64,000 nt of DNA from Lutraria lutraria (lineage: Eukaryota; Mollusca; Bivalvia; Venerida; Mactridae). Location: contig OZ026842.1 in NCBI GenBank assembly GCA_964023205.1, positions 6,176,408 through 6,240,407 on the forward strand, given 5' to 3'. Of the stretch, positions 35,601-45,200 are shown piece after piece (position 1 is the stretch's first letter; the number at the start of each line of letters is the position of its first letter). Under the pieces are notes generated by a model. It worked only from the letters and a program-made list of their open reading frames with translations, did no database searches and was not told the origin of the DNA. Made by a program: the position numbers and the translations under genes.

Positions 35601-38600
35601 TTAGACCTGAGAAATTCCTACCTACCTACCCTAATTTGTGCCCCGCAACACTAAACTTTATATTAGACCTGAAAAATTCCTACCTACCTACCTACCCTAA
35701 TTTGTGCCCTGAAACACTAGACTTAATATTAGACCTGAAAAATTCCTACCTACCTACCCTAATTTGTGCCCCACAACACTAAACTTTATATTAGACCTGA
35801 AAAATTCCTACCTACCTACCTACCCTAATTTGTGCCCTGAAACACTAGACTTAATATTAGACCTGAAAAATTCCTACCTACCTACCTACCCTTATATGTG
35901 CCCCGCAACACTAAACTTTATATTAGACCTGAAAAATTCCTACCTACCTACCTACCCTTATTTGTGCCCCGCAACACTAAACTTTATATTAGACCTGAAA
36001 AATTCCTACCTACCTTCCCTAATTTGTGCCCTGAAACACTAGACTTAATATTAGACCTGAAAAATTCCTACCTACCTACCCTTATTTGTGCCCCGCAACA
36101 CTAAATTTTATATTAGACCTGAGAAATTCCTACCTACCTACCTACCCTAATTTGTGCCCTGAAACACTAGACTTAATATTAGACCTGAAAAATTCCTACC
36201 TACCTACCTACCCTAATTTGTGCCCCGCAACACTAAATTTTATATTAGACCTGAGAAATTCCTACCTACCTACCTACCTACCTACCCTAATTTGTGCCCT
36301 GAAACACTAGACTTAATATTAGACCTGAAAAATTCCTACCTACCAACCTACCCTTATTTTTGCCCCGCAACACGAGACTTTATATTAGACCTAAAGCTCG
36401 CCAAGATACGCTTTCACACTCACCAGATAAACCTTCTCCATCTCCGGCACCAACCATGTATTCTCTATTGAGCTCAGAGACCGATCACAAGTTTTATAAC
36501 CTCTGGGCCAGGAATCAGACAATATTGATATTATTGATACATTAGCCTGACAGCATAATTGATCGGAATACGTATTTAAACATCATTCAATACTTTAAAT
36601 TGGGAAAGGAATTGAGATTTGAGCTTAGAAATTGTTCTCAAGTTTTATAACCTTGGGGCCTGTTCTAAGTTTCTATTGTACATATTTATGTTTCAGGACA
36701 CACACATTTAGAGTAAGGGTAAAGCCATCAGACTCTGTATGGATGGAGGAAACCTTATTAAAGAATATTGTTATATGTATGCCCGAACAAAGAAACCTAT
36801 ACAATAAAATATTCGGTGGATTTCTCATGAGACAGGCTTTTGAATTAGCATACGCTAATGCTTCATTACATTGGTACGTACAGGGGTGATCTAGAATTAA
36901 TGAGATTTTCGTTCCCAATTTGTTTCTTTGAATCTTGCACGCTGATACTCTGATAACATGAAGATAAAATATTTGTCTCATATGATATCACTTCTGATGT
37001 CAGACAGTTGTTGGCTCCTTGTGAAAGGGTCAGTTAGTATGAGCACTACTAGTTAGAATGCAGTACAGGAACACTAGTTAGGTGAAACAACCCTCGGTAT
37101 ACAACTGAAGTGTTGTAGCGATAAAACCAGTGAAACTTAAGATTGCTCTGCTATGTTGGTAGATGTATGACGATAGAAAGATGGTTGAAGTTTTAAAGTG
37201 TAGAGATGGGGACACCAGGGAAAATTGCCTGATGAATACTTTAGTAAATGATATTACTTGTCACTGCATGGTATAATTTGCTATTATAGCAATATGCGCA
37301 AGATTATGTCTGAATTATTTGTGCTGCTGTCTTTATTGAGTACTGCTAAATTGACACTGGCCAACAGAAAGTAGTAAATTTGACCTTTTTTGTACAAATT
37401 CTCAAGAGTCAGAAGCTTTCTTATGCTAATTTCAAGAGTCGAAATTTATGCAATTTAAGGGTCAAATGAAGGCCCAGTCCGAGAAAATATTTGAAAAGAT
37501 TACTGATGTGAAAATGTAATTTAGTATATTTTGAAAATGTTTTAATAGTTTCTTGACTGCATAAACGTTTATTGACATCGATCAAAATTGTATTGCTTAA
37601 ACATGTTAAAGTGACAAATTTGGTGAATAAATAGAATAATTCATTGAATTAATGGCCATCTATGTTGAAAAAAGATGTTGTTTTTTACTTACAGTAAAAG
37701 TAGACCTTACGTCGAAGTAGTTGATGATATTGCCTTCAAAAAATCAGTTGAAGTTGGATCTTTGTTATTCTTATCATCACAGGTATGCTACAGAAAGCTA
37801 CTCTTTGTGTTCTTATATATTGCTATCTGATCGCCTCCGTGGTCGAGTGGTTAAAGTTGCTGTCTTCAAATCACTGTAACCTCTCATGGATAGAGGATCG
37901 TGGGTTCAAGCCCAGCAACCGACCATGTCTCTTTATGTGAGAAAGTAGGCAGTTGCTTATGGAGGATGGGAGTCTAGTACTGGTTCTTAACAGGAATAAT
38001 GTTCAGGTGAACTGTCCGCCGCATACGCTCTGACTGTTGAAAAGGGGCGTAAATACTAAAACCCTATGAAACAAACAAACAAATGTTGTCATCTAGGCTT
38101 TGAAATCAAGGGGATAAATTACCCTTTGAAATAATGAAAGAATCTGAGATGAGTTCAACTTTCTGTACCAAGATGTGATGAGATAATTAATAATACTTTT
38201 CAAATTTTATAAAGATTGACTGAGACATTGCCTTTTTAGTGTTCATGTATCGAAGAATAAATTCACAAGTTTTAGTATGTTTTGCGAATTTTAAAAGTAG
38301 TTCGGTCAGAACATAACTACGCGCTATCACTGACTGCGTCTTACAATCAGAACTATTTGTTTAGATGCTCCGCCCTCGGAGGTGGACTTGGAAGGTCGAG
38401 CAGTTACGAAAAATCAACACTCATTTTTTCCCACAGAACATTAAAAGTGAATGTAATTATTCCAGATTGTTTTCACTCAAGGAGCAAAATTCATGGTAAA
38501 AGTTCACGCTGAAGTTGTGGATCCGAAAGATGACTCAAGGGAGACAACTAATGATTTTTATTTTGTATTCAACACTCGCCAGCAAGAAGTTCCTAGAGTT

Positions 38601-39492
38601 ATCCCTAAGTCTTATGCCGGTTTGTACAGTGTATATACATGTCCACTTTTCTGTTACTCTTTCAGTTTCTGTAAATTATATTCTTGAGCTGTGGTCATGG
38701 TCTAGTTGTAAGTGGGCGGGACTTGAAACCTGGGAATCAGGATTTGAATACATGTCACTATACTGTGGAATCATAACTTGATGATTTTCGTTGGGGATTT
38801 AATTTCGTGGGTCGGCTCATCCACGAAATAAAATCCCCACGAATTTAAATGCAGAGATAAAGCATTTCGTTTCAAAAATCAAAATCCACGAATTTATGAC
38901 CCCACGAAACAGCCATTTTAGTAAAACCCACGAAAATTGAGCCCAACGAAAATAAATGAAAATACAGTATGTCATACCCTTCTATGACTGTTTGACGAAA
39001 AAGTCAATTTCCCTACTTATGTGGAGATGTTGTCTGCTTCTTGTAGAAGGGTAAGTTAGTGCTGGTTAGAATACAGTCCAGGAAAATTGGTTTGGAGTAT
39101 TGGCCACTGTATATAATAGAAATATTGTTGAAAAACCCTGTTACATCATCTGAAAAACTGATATAGGAGTCCTCTCTGACAGTGTAGTTATGATCTCTGA
39201 CCCTTAGTCATTAGGCTATCATTGCTGTGTGATCAAACCCCAACTAGGACAAGATTAATCCAGTTAGAAAGCTGTACAGCTAGCACACAGAAGGTCTGTG
39301 GTTCTACCCAGATGTACACCTGGTGGTTTTCCTCTAACTTTAAACCTATGAAATCAAAAAATGACTTTGGCTGGTGTTAAACCCAAGTTTAAAAAAAATG
39401 TACTGATAATGTATTACATTGTTTACTATGATTTTTTCTGTGTTTCAGAATCTATGCTGTACTTAGATGGGAAAAGACATTTTGACATGTGA
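29479..39492 (+). CDS. ACOT9: Acyl-CoA thioesterase 9, mitochondrial (11 exons)
   Basis: ACOT9 hydrolyses acyl-CoA esters to free acid and CoA in mitochondria. Exons: 29479-29606, 31268-31461, 31952-32041, 32680-32783, 33132-33205, 33463-33530, (gap)-35027, 36697-36873, 37695-37782, 38466-38619, 39449-39492; every visible junction is GT/AG and the phases match. The protein has at least 406 residues. Residues 1-30 are basic and hydroxylated (MKPLNNLVCIFNRGCTNKLW), as in a mitochondrial presequence. The first hotdog half starts around DLDTFAGVAISYTHTLD. The second has KIFGGFLMRQAFELAYANA and RPYVEVVDDIAF..SVEVGSLLFLSS, both ACOT9 hallmarks. The C terminus stops at YLDGKRHFDM, where a 30-bp minisatellite begins; relatives continue somewhat further in my memory. 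The first bases of exon 7 are in the 200-N gap. Confidence 0.93.
29656..29843. repeat. MITE in ACOT9 intron 1, 33-bp inverted ends
   Basis: CTGAAAATAAAGATAAGTTT..GGAGTGCTC and GAGCACTCCAAACTAACTTA..TTCAG are imperfect inverted ends enclosing about 120 bp. It begins 50 bp after the exon 1 donor. Confidence 0.7.
30060..30239. repeat. MITE, ACAGTACAACCTC family (ACOT9 intron 1)
   Basis: Ends TACAGTACAACCTATGTAG and CTGGAGAGGTTGTACTGTA; internal GGTTGTTGCTCTACAGAGG repeated. Best copy of this family in the window. Confidence 0.8.
31052..31216. repeat. AAGGCC-type MITE (ACOT9 intron 1)
   Basis: TACAGTTAATCCTGTGTAAA, AAGGCCACCTGTGAATTAAG, a second CAAATAAAGGCCACCTGTTA and the end GAGTGGCCTTTGTTGTCA. 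Confidence 0.75.
31268..31461 (+). CDS. ACOT9: ACOT9 exon 2
   Basis: Acceptor GATATTTTAG, donor GCAG/GTTAGT. Codes VPPVPLSQDDLPVKRMSD through GRILEDLDTFAG. Confidence 0.9.
31483..31714 (+). repeat. SINE, CCTCCGTGGTCGA family (ACOT9 intron 2)
   Basis: GTGTGGTCAAGTGGCTAAGG, B-box-like GTGGGTTCCAGCC, CATGTCACTTTATGTGAGAA, and a CAAACAAACAAA tail. It starts only about 20 bp after the exon 2 donor. Confidence 0.85.
31952..32041 (+). CDS. ACOT9: ACOT9 exon 3
   Basis: Acceptor TCTATTTTTAG, donor AATAG/GTACTT. Codes VAISYTHTLDPTCEERKSPL and SIVTALVDRI in the first hotdog half. Confidence 0.92.
32283..32560 (+). repeat. tRNA-like SINE relative (ACOT9 intron 3)
   Basis: GGTTCATGTGCTCCAGTGG, GTTTAAGACCAGGCAAATTC and TACCCAGGTGTATGCTGG; shares TACCCAGATGTACACCTGG-type blocks with 39167-39350 and the reverse strand at 35125-35315. 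Confidence 0.5.
32680..32783 (+). CDS. ACOT9: ACOT9 exon 4
   Basis: Acceptor TTTCCAAACAG, donor CAG/GTAAGT. Codes SGKVTWAGKTSLEITMNLDQ. Confidence 0.92.
32793..32963. repeat. AAGGCC-type MITE (ACOT9 intron 4)
   Basis: TACAGTCAAACATGCGCAC, two GTGGCCTTTATTTACAGG-type blocks and end GAAGGTGGCTGCTGTA. Starts 10 bp after the exon 4 donor. Confidence 0.75.
33030..33090. repeat. MITE fragment, AAGTTTTATAACC family (ACOT9 intron 4)
   Basis: GAGATTTGAACTTGGAAAC then AAGTTTTATAGACTTGGGGC matches the right end of 21052-21303. Confidence 0.55.
33132..33205 (+). CDS. ACOT9: ACOT9 exon 5
   Basis: Acceptor TTTTTACCAG, donor AAAGG/GTATGT. Codes WKHIMVAKFLMVARNPQTKG. Confidence 0.92.
33463..33530 (+). CDS. 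ACOT9: ACOT9 exon 6
   Basis: Acceptor GTATATTGTAG, donor GAAA/GTAAGT. Codes SAVINKLKPEGPVEEILFQ. Confidence 0.92.
33623..34085. mobile_element. 463-bp foldback element with 8-bp target duplication
   Basis: The two arms, starting CATAGGCACTCGATTTCG and ending CGAAATCGAGTGCCTATG, are inverted copies of about 180 bp around a short middle. Direct repeats TGTGTAAC flank the element at 33615-33622 and 34086-34093. An 8-bp duplication points to hAT-type integration (inference). There is no transposase. It sits in ACOT9 intron 6. A partial relative is at 55724-56017. Spurious frames on both strands come from the arms. Confidence 0.85.
34580..34727. repeat. MITE, TTCGTTGGGG family, cut by gap (ACOT9 intron 6)
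   Basis: TACTGTGGAATCATAAATTT and GGGTCGGCTCATCCATGAAA as in 38761-38969. The sequence stops at CCCCACGA where the N run begins, so its right third is missing. Confidence 0.85.
34728..34927. other. Assembly gap, 200 N, across ACOT9 exon 7 acceptor
   Basis: Exactly 200 N. It removes the rest of the preceding MITE and the start of ACOT9 exon 7. Confidence 0.98.
34928..35027 (+). CDS. ACOT9: ACOT9 exon 7, 5' end lost in gap
   Basis: Only the part after the N run is visible: RMMESQKTLLKTAPNEEERL and HNLFLETIDP, then donor CCAA/GTAGGT. The acceptor must lie in the gap; visible bases fit the incoming phase if the hidden part is a multiple of three. Confidence 0.85.
35125..35315 (-). repeat. tRNA-derived SINE, minus strand (ACOT9 intron 7)
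   Basis: Minus-strand head GGGGCCTCGTTGTTCGAGTG and a B-box-like AGTGTTCGAATCCCACC, then CACCAAATTGCACATGTGAG. Confidence 0.65.
35354..36395. repeat. 62-70-bp minisatellite, about 16 units (ACOT9 intron 7)
   Basis: Each unit reads ACACTAAACTTTATATTAG, ACCTGAAAAATTC, (CTAC)2-5, CCTAATTTGTGCCC. Two alternating unit types exist: GCAACACTAAACTTTATA and GAAACACTAGACTTAATA. CTAC copy number varies in 4-bp steps. Frames stay open across it and give repeated FILDLKNSYLPTYP peptides, but no splice evidence joins them to ACOT9. The left flank TTTGTTTCTGGTTACCC is one end of the GTTTCTGGTTACC MITE family. Confidence 0.93.
36468..36661. repeat. MITE, AAGTTTTATAACC family, truncated (ACOT9 intron 7)
   Basis: A short piece (CAAGTTTTATAACCTCTGGG) precedes a right half that matches 21130-21303 (CAGACAATATTGATATTATT, CTGACAGCATAATTGATCGG, AAGTTTTATAACCTTGGGGC). 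It ends 35 bp before exon 8. Confidence 0.65.
36697..36873 (+). CDS. ACOT9: ACOT9 exon 8
   Basis: Acceptor TTTATGTTTCAG, donor CATTG/GTACGT. Codes HTFRVRVKPSDSVWMEETLL and IFGGFLMRQAFELAYANA, the start of the second hotdog half. Confidence 0.93.
37695..37782 (+). CDS. ACOT9: ACOT9 exon 9
   Basis: Acceptor TTTTTACTTACAG, donor CACAG/GTATGC. Codes SRPYVEVVDDIAFKKSVEVG and SLLFLSSQ. Confidence 0.93.
37833..38083 (+). repeat. SINE, CCTCCGTGGTCGA family (ACOT9 intron 9)
   Basis: GCCTCCGTGGTCGAGTGG, B-box-like GGGTTCAAGCC, CATGTCTCTTTATGTGAGAA, GGAGGATGGGAGTCTAGTAC and a CAAACAAACAAA tail. The most complete copy in the window, with an RNA polymerase III-like head. Confidence 0.88.
38466..38619 (+). 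CDS. ACOT9: ACOT9 exon 10
   Basis: Acceptor TAATTATTCCAG, donor GCCG/GTTTGT. Codes KFMVKVHAEVVDPKDDSRE, TTNDFYFVF and EVPRVIPKSYAG. Confidence 0.92.
38761..38969. repeat. MITE, TTCGTTGGGGATTTAAT family (ACOT9 intron 10)
   Basis: TACTGTGGAATCATAAC to AAATGAAAATACAGTA, with GGGTCGGCTCATCCACG inside. Almost identical to 5996-6208 over most of its length. Confidence 0.88.
39167..39350 (+). repeat. tRNA-derived SINE relative (ACOT9 intron 10)
   Basis: GGAGTCCTCTCTGACAGTG, TGTGTGATCAAACCCC (B-box-like) and TTCTACCCAGATGTACACC. Confidence 0.5.
39449..39492 (+). CDS. ACOT9: ACOT9 exon 11 (last)
   Basis: Acceptor TCTGTGTTTCAG. Codes ESMLYLDGKRHFDM and stop TGA. From GATGGG onward this exon is itself the first unit of the following minisatellite. 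Confidence 0.88.
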
Positions 39493-39890
39493 TAAAACGG
39501 GAAAAGACATTTTGATGTATGATAAAACGGGAAAAGGCATTTTGACATATGATAAAACGGGGAAAATGGCATTTTGACATGTGATAAAACAGGAAAAAAG
39601 CCATTTTGACATGTGATAAAATGGGAAAAAAGCCATTTTGACATATGATAAAATGGGAAAAAGGGCATTTTGACATATGATAAAACGGGAAAAGGGGCAT
39701 TTTGACATGTGATAAAACGGGAAAAGACATTTTAATTTGTGGTAAAATGGGAAAAGACATTTTATTATATGATTATAATGGAAAAAGACATTTTGATATA
39801 TGACAATAACGGGAAAAAACATTTTGATGAATGACAAGATCGTGAAAAGACCTTTTGACATACATGTATGATAAAACGGGAAAAGATATT
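39466..39890. repeat. 30-bp minisatellite at the end of ACOT9
   Basis: About 14 units of GGGAAAAGACATTTTGAC plus ATGTGATAAAAC, drifting in sequence to the right. The first unit is coding (GKRHFDM and stop), and later units form the 3' UTR. Minus-strand frames here (39426-39861) are repeat artefacts. Confidence 0.93.
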
Positions 39891-40099
39891 ATGACATGTG
39901 TTAAAACTTGACCTCTATAATTTTGTTTAACCTGATAGTAACATCCAAAGACATTTACACATGCATGTAGTATTGACTAATCCTGTATCACTGTATCATA
40001 ATATACAAAATGTTTGTACGTAAGGATTTGGTTTTACTGAACTGAATTTAAATTTACTACCATGGGTACTGTGATATGTAACTCTTCTAGAGTGATTTG

Positions 40100-40105
40100 A
40101 ATAAA
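40100..40105 (+). terminator. ACOT9: ACOT9 poly(A) signal candidate
   Basis: AATAAA about 610 bp after the stop codon and beyond the minisatellite. Confidence 0.45.
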
Positions 40106-40274
40106 GAAAATGTGCAAATAGTTTCGTCACAGAAATTTGTATCTTTGGCCACCTTACGGTCAGAAGTAGATTTATAATATACTATTTATACCTATATTAA
40201 ACAGTAATATAAAACACAAGGACCGTTGTTTTGTTATAACGAATGTTATCAGAACCACTTTAATGTCTTCAACT

Positions 40275-41270
40275 TTTATTATACCCCCAGATATGAAAGT
40301 TGCTGAGAAACTGTCCGGACAAAATTTGCCTATTGTATATACTGTATAAAAAACAAAGGGCTCTAACTCAGTGAAATATTGGATTTACGCTTGACGGTCG
40401 GCCGGTCAGTCTGTGCGTCTGTAGACACAATTTTGTCCGGACAATTTCTCAGCAACTACTTACTGGATTTCAATGAAACTTCACAGAAGTGATAAGTAGG
40501 AGGTCTAGTTGTGCATGCTGACAAAATTTTTCGTTTGGATTAATTTTCACTGAGTTATACCCCTTTGTTTTTTATACAGTATATACAATAGGCAAATATT
40601 GTCCGGACAATTTTTCAGCAACTACTAACAGGATTTCAATGAAAATTCACAGAAGTGATATGTCTAGGTGTGCATTTTTTGTTTGGATCAATGTTCAATG
40701 AATTATAGCCCTTTGTTTTTTATACAGTCTATACAATAGGCAAATTTGACCAGACTATTTCTCATTAACTACCAACAGGAATTCAATGAAACGTTAAAGA
40801 AGTGATAATTAGTTAGCCTAGTTGTGCATTAAGGTTGTCTTGTTTGGTTAAATTCCCACTGAGTTATGGCCCTTTCTTGTTTTTATACAGTGTTTATACA
40901 ATATCTCAGCAACTGCTTATAGGAATTCAATGAAACTTCACAGAAGTTATAAAAAGTAAGCGAAGTTGTGCATGCAATAACCAGATTTTGTTTGGATTTA
41001 TTTTCACTCAGTTATGGCCCTTTGTTTTATAAAATTGGGAAATTTTGTCCAAACTATTTCTCAGCAACTACATGCATGAATTTGGTGAAACTTCTTAGAA
41101 GTGATAAGTTGTTTGCCGAGTTGTGCATGTCCACAATAGGTTTGTCCAAGTAAATTTTAATGAGTTATTACCCTTTTTTATATAATGAATATTTAGAAAT
41201 TGGTCAGGATAGTTTTAAGCAACAATTTGCAGGTATTAAAAAAATGAAAATGCGTTATATTACCCTTTGT
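40275..41270. repeat. Dispersed element with about six 140-170-bp units
   Basis: Units share TGTCCGGACAATTTCTCAGC, AACTACT, GGATTTCAATGAAACTTCAC, AGAAGTGATAAGT, GTTGTGCATGC and CCCTTTGTTTTTTATACAG. The left flank (40286-40380) is an inverted copy of the unit start. No protein frame. Similar in style to the AGCTCACC-type element at 10988-11651. Confidence 0.75.
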
Positions 41271-42093
41271 AAAATGTAACAATAACTGTATCAATGTGGC
41301 ATATTCATCACCTTTAATGATAGTTCTAGTTTTATCTATATTAACAAACATGTGCTGTTAACAGTATGAATGCTGGTGTGTTCAAGAAAAAAGTAGTTCA
41401 CTTGGGTGACAATATTCCGGATATATCCGGAATTCCGGATTTTATTGTCATAAAAGGGCTATGAATTCTGAGCAAGATAAAAGTCATTTGATGTAAATAT
41501 CTCAAGAACTGGCAAAGTTATGGACAATTCAATCTGCTTTTGGGGGTTTTCTTCAATACAAACTGAGTTAAATATGGAGGCAATGTGCTTGAAGGCCTCT
41601 CGGTCGGCAAAAATGGTCGGGCATGTAAAATTGCAAGGATTTTTAATTTGGCGCTATTGACACTCCTCTCTCACTCTTCACTGTATCTGAATCTTCATTT
41701 TTACAATAGTTCGTTATATCAGAGTTTACTATAACCATGTTTTACTGTTTTATTAGTTTCTGTGTAGCAGTCTGTGATAACTTCGACTATCTTATTGATA
41801 GATATGGAAAGTCCAGCACTTATTGCTTAAACTACTAGACAATATTTAAGTTAAATCACTCCAGGGCATAGCCAGCTTTGAATGAATGTTACACCGACAG
41901 GGGGTGGGATCAAGAAGGACAATCAAGATTACTCAATGTCGCCTCTTAAGTTGGTCTGATCTTGTGGATTAACGCTAGTTAGACCTAAGTAAGGTCAAAC
42001 ACCTTAGCTTTCATCTAAGATGTCTTTTAACAGAACCTCTGCTTCTAATCAGTACAAACAATCGGAACAACTTTTAGAGCTTTAATATAAGAC
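41271..42093. other. Intergenic stretch between ACOT9 and transporter cluster
   Basis: The two genes converge. Only a small TCCGGATATATCCGGA palindrome near 41418 stands out; nothing else is supported. Confidence 0.5.
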
Positions 42094-42099
42094 TTTATT
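42094..42099 (-). terminator. Poly(A) signal, transporter copy A
   Basis: AATAAA on the minus strand, 21 bp after the stop codon. The same signal in similar context follows copies B and C. Confidence 0.7.
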
Positions 42100-42119
42100 C
42101 CAACCATTTTACGAAAATG

Positions 42120-42292
42120 CTAAACTTGTTGCTCCTGTATTTCCAATTGTTGTTTCTGGTGTTTTTGTTGTTTATTTTTATGCCATTCATGCACATTTGG
42201 CACAAAATAACACAGTATGGCACCAGTAATGAGAATACAACCGATAAAGTTGAACGTGTAGTTGTAGGATCCACTGAAATCTCGAAGATACC
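42120..42292 (-). CDS. Transporter copy A, exon 6 (last)
   Basis: GYLRDFSGSYNYTFNFIGCI, TM12, then a His/Lys/Gln-rich tail ending EQQV and TAG. Acceptor TTTCTTCCAG. Confidence 0.9.
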
Positions 42293-45200
42293 CTGGAAGA
42301 AAAAATCTGTTCTTTACACAATATAATTAGTCTGACCTTGACGTTTGGTCTTGGCAATCCCAGAATTAGTCGTTAGTGCTAGTTTGTCACACAAAAAGAA
42401 TTATAGAGTCAAAGGGCGTGATTTACCTAGGATTTTGGTATTGAAATACCTGAGAGGTAATTTCTGTGAATTGCGTAGATCTGGTGAGAAAACCCCTCGT
42501 ATATTTCAGCCCTTAAGCTTCCGGCAACCCCAAGCACATCCCTGGGGTCTGATTAACATGTACCACATTCAGTGGGAAATAAATCATTTGAACAAAACTG
42601 GTAATTAGAATCTTCTTTTATAAAATAAATGGTATGCCATTTGTCACTTAATGACATCATTCATTAAATACATTACCTGCCAGTAGAAGAGACAAGCCAC
42701 TTGTTAACCCTTGAGCCAAACTGATAAATCCTAGTGCTCCCTTAAATACAAAACAATGTAAACAATTAATTCCATTAAAATATCATCGGGCGTTTTAATA
42801 TTGTTTGTTTCTGGTTACATGCTCATTAAATAAGGTAGGTAGGTAGATAGGGAATTTTCTATTTATTCTATAGTTTATTTAACAGAAAGGCATAAACGTG
42901 AGACAGGTTTCTCGGGCCAAATAATTTTTAAAGGCTATAGTAGCAAGGAAAAATCGAGAAGGGTGGGTAACCAGAAACGAACAAAAAAACACAAAAAAAA
43001 GTGTTACATCCTTAATGTAAAAAAATTATTATCTCTAGATTTTGGGAACCTCTATATTTTTTTTAGATAAAGATAGAAAAAAGATTTACCGTGAGATTTC
43101 TTTTTTTTTAAAATTGACAATACATTGTGTTATTGTCTCTAGAAATATGCACTGAAGTCTATTGGAGTAATTAAATAAAGAAAGTAGATCTATTTCAATG
43201 AAAACTCACCATTATCAGTATCAATCTGTTTTTTAGAAAAAAATATAGGTCACCGTGCAACATCTCAAAAAATCTATTGTTCAACAAGGGCAACCACTCT
43301 TACACAATTTTCAAAATTGAAATATCTAGGGTAACTATCAAGGAAATAACGATGCTTGGGCAATACCTTTTTATTATATTATCATTTTTTAGTGACATTG
43401 AGCAGAAATTATGAAAAGGTTAATTGTAATCAAACAACTGACTTAAAAGTATATAATGAACAATGTTGACAAAAACTGTGTTAATTGGAACACAATACAA
43501 TTTTTTAATGGTTATGACAACTTGGCTGAACTTAACTTTGCATAGTAAATTTGTTCGCTTCTCGGTACAATGCTGTGAAGCATTTGATTAAACTATATCG
43601 ACAAAAAGCCTAAATTTCTCAAATAACTGAAACTAGATTACTAAATACGTGTATATGTATATCTTCGTACCTTCAAGTTCTCCATCTCAAGAATGTCTAT
43701 AATCACAACAATAAATAGTGCAAAGTAGACACCCTGCAATAGTCCACCAATAACTGCATAAATCATCATGGTTGTTAATGTGGTCATGAAGTAAATGAAT
43801 TGCGCTGCCACGCCCAATATGAAACATGCTACAGCGATGAGTGTTGACCTATGACACCATCCTTTATCTGAGATGTATCCAATTGCAAACTTTGATGCAA
43901 TATCTAGTACACTGGGTACACTCACCAATAACGCAGCTTTTTCATCACTTATACCCATCTCTATAGCATGAGTGGGGAGAAATGCTATTGCTAAATCATT
44001 TCCACTACATAGTAACGCATTACATAGCAGATAGTATTGGAACACTGGGTTGGATAATAATTTCATGTCAAACAATTTGGCGGACATTTTACGTAATACA
44101 CTAATACAAGTGCTTGATGACGTAGTGCCTTGGTTTTCATCTTCAGGAATTTGCACATCTCGCTTGAGAACGTTTAGTTCCTGAATCAATGATAGATTCG
44201 TTATTGAACTATTCATAAATTCCGTACTAGCAAACATGGACCTCATTGATTTCAGAAATGACTCGTGTTTCAATCTAGTATTTGGGTCTTTTACTTGGTT
44301 TTCTTTATCATTTTCACTCAAATATCTTCGACGTCGGAGAAGTTCCCCATTCACACTCGATTTATGTAATGACTTAGTATTACCATCAGTAGTGAATTTA
44401 GTATTACTTCTTTCATTGATTCCATCGCTCTGAAAATCATTGCAGGTAATGTCAACATGGCGTTCGTTTGTTTCAGCGTCAACACCAAGCAGTGTCCTTG
44501 TTTCTTCGTTCTGAACACTTTCGTCCATTTTCTTAACTTTCTTATCCTTCTTGTAAAAGCTAATAGGTCTAATTAAACATGTAACCACGAGTAACTGCAG
44601 ATTGATTCCCGTAATAATGATGTGTGTACCAGTGTAACCATAAACATCAAATAATTTCGTCAGTAGCTGGGCCATTGCAATAGCACCGACGCTGACACCT
44701 CCATTCATTATATTGTTTGCGAAACCTCTTCTCTTCTCGAAGTACATGTTAGTCGTCGCGCAGACTTGGGGAAATATGAATGCACTCGCGAACCCTACAC
44801 AAATGTAAAAAGTAATGTGAACATTGTTTCATAAGTCATCAAGGAGATATCGCCTTGTTGTTTGTATGATTAACGGTTTATTCACCGAACTTTTGTAACG
44901 GATTAATTGATTTCACATTATATGAAAGCTACAATAGTTTTCTTAAACAAACTTTGAAGCAAGAAATGTTTTTGATATAAATTGAGGAAACAAAACTGCA
45001 GAATTCAAATGTTAAATATTAGAAAGGAAATTTTGAAACGAATATTGAAACTATCGTACTGCCGGGTAAAATATTCCCAAAAAGTCTAAAACCATTCCAT
45101 TGGAATCGACTTTCTATACTTTAAAATTTCAGTTGTAAATGTTTTTCAATACTTGTTTTCAATTTTGAACACAGTCCTCAAAAAGTCTTCCATGTTTTTA

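Noticed and set aside
35386..36310. Overlapping plus-strand frames with repeated NFILDLKNSYLPTYP
   Set aside because: The repeats lie in an intron of ACOT9; unit length near a multiple of three and lack of stops explain them.
39426..39861. Three overlapping minus-strand frames of 80-132 codons with repeated FYHMSKC peptides
   Set aside because: They are the reverse of the 30-bp minisatellite, and all three frames are open for that reason.
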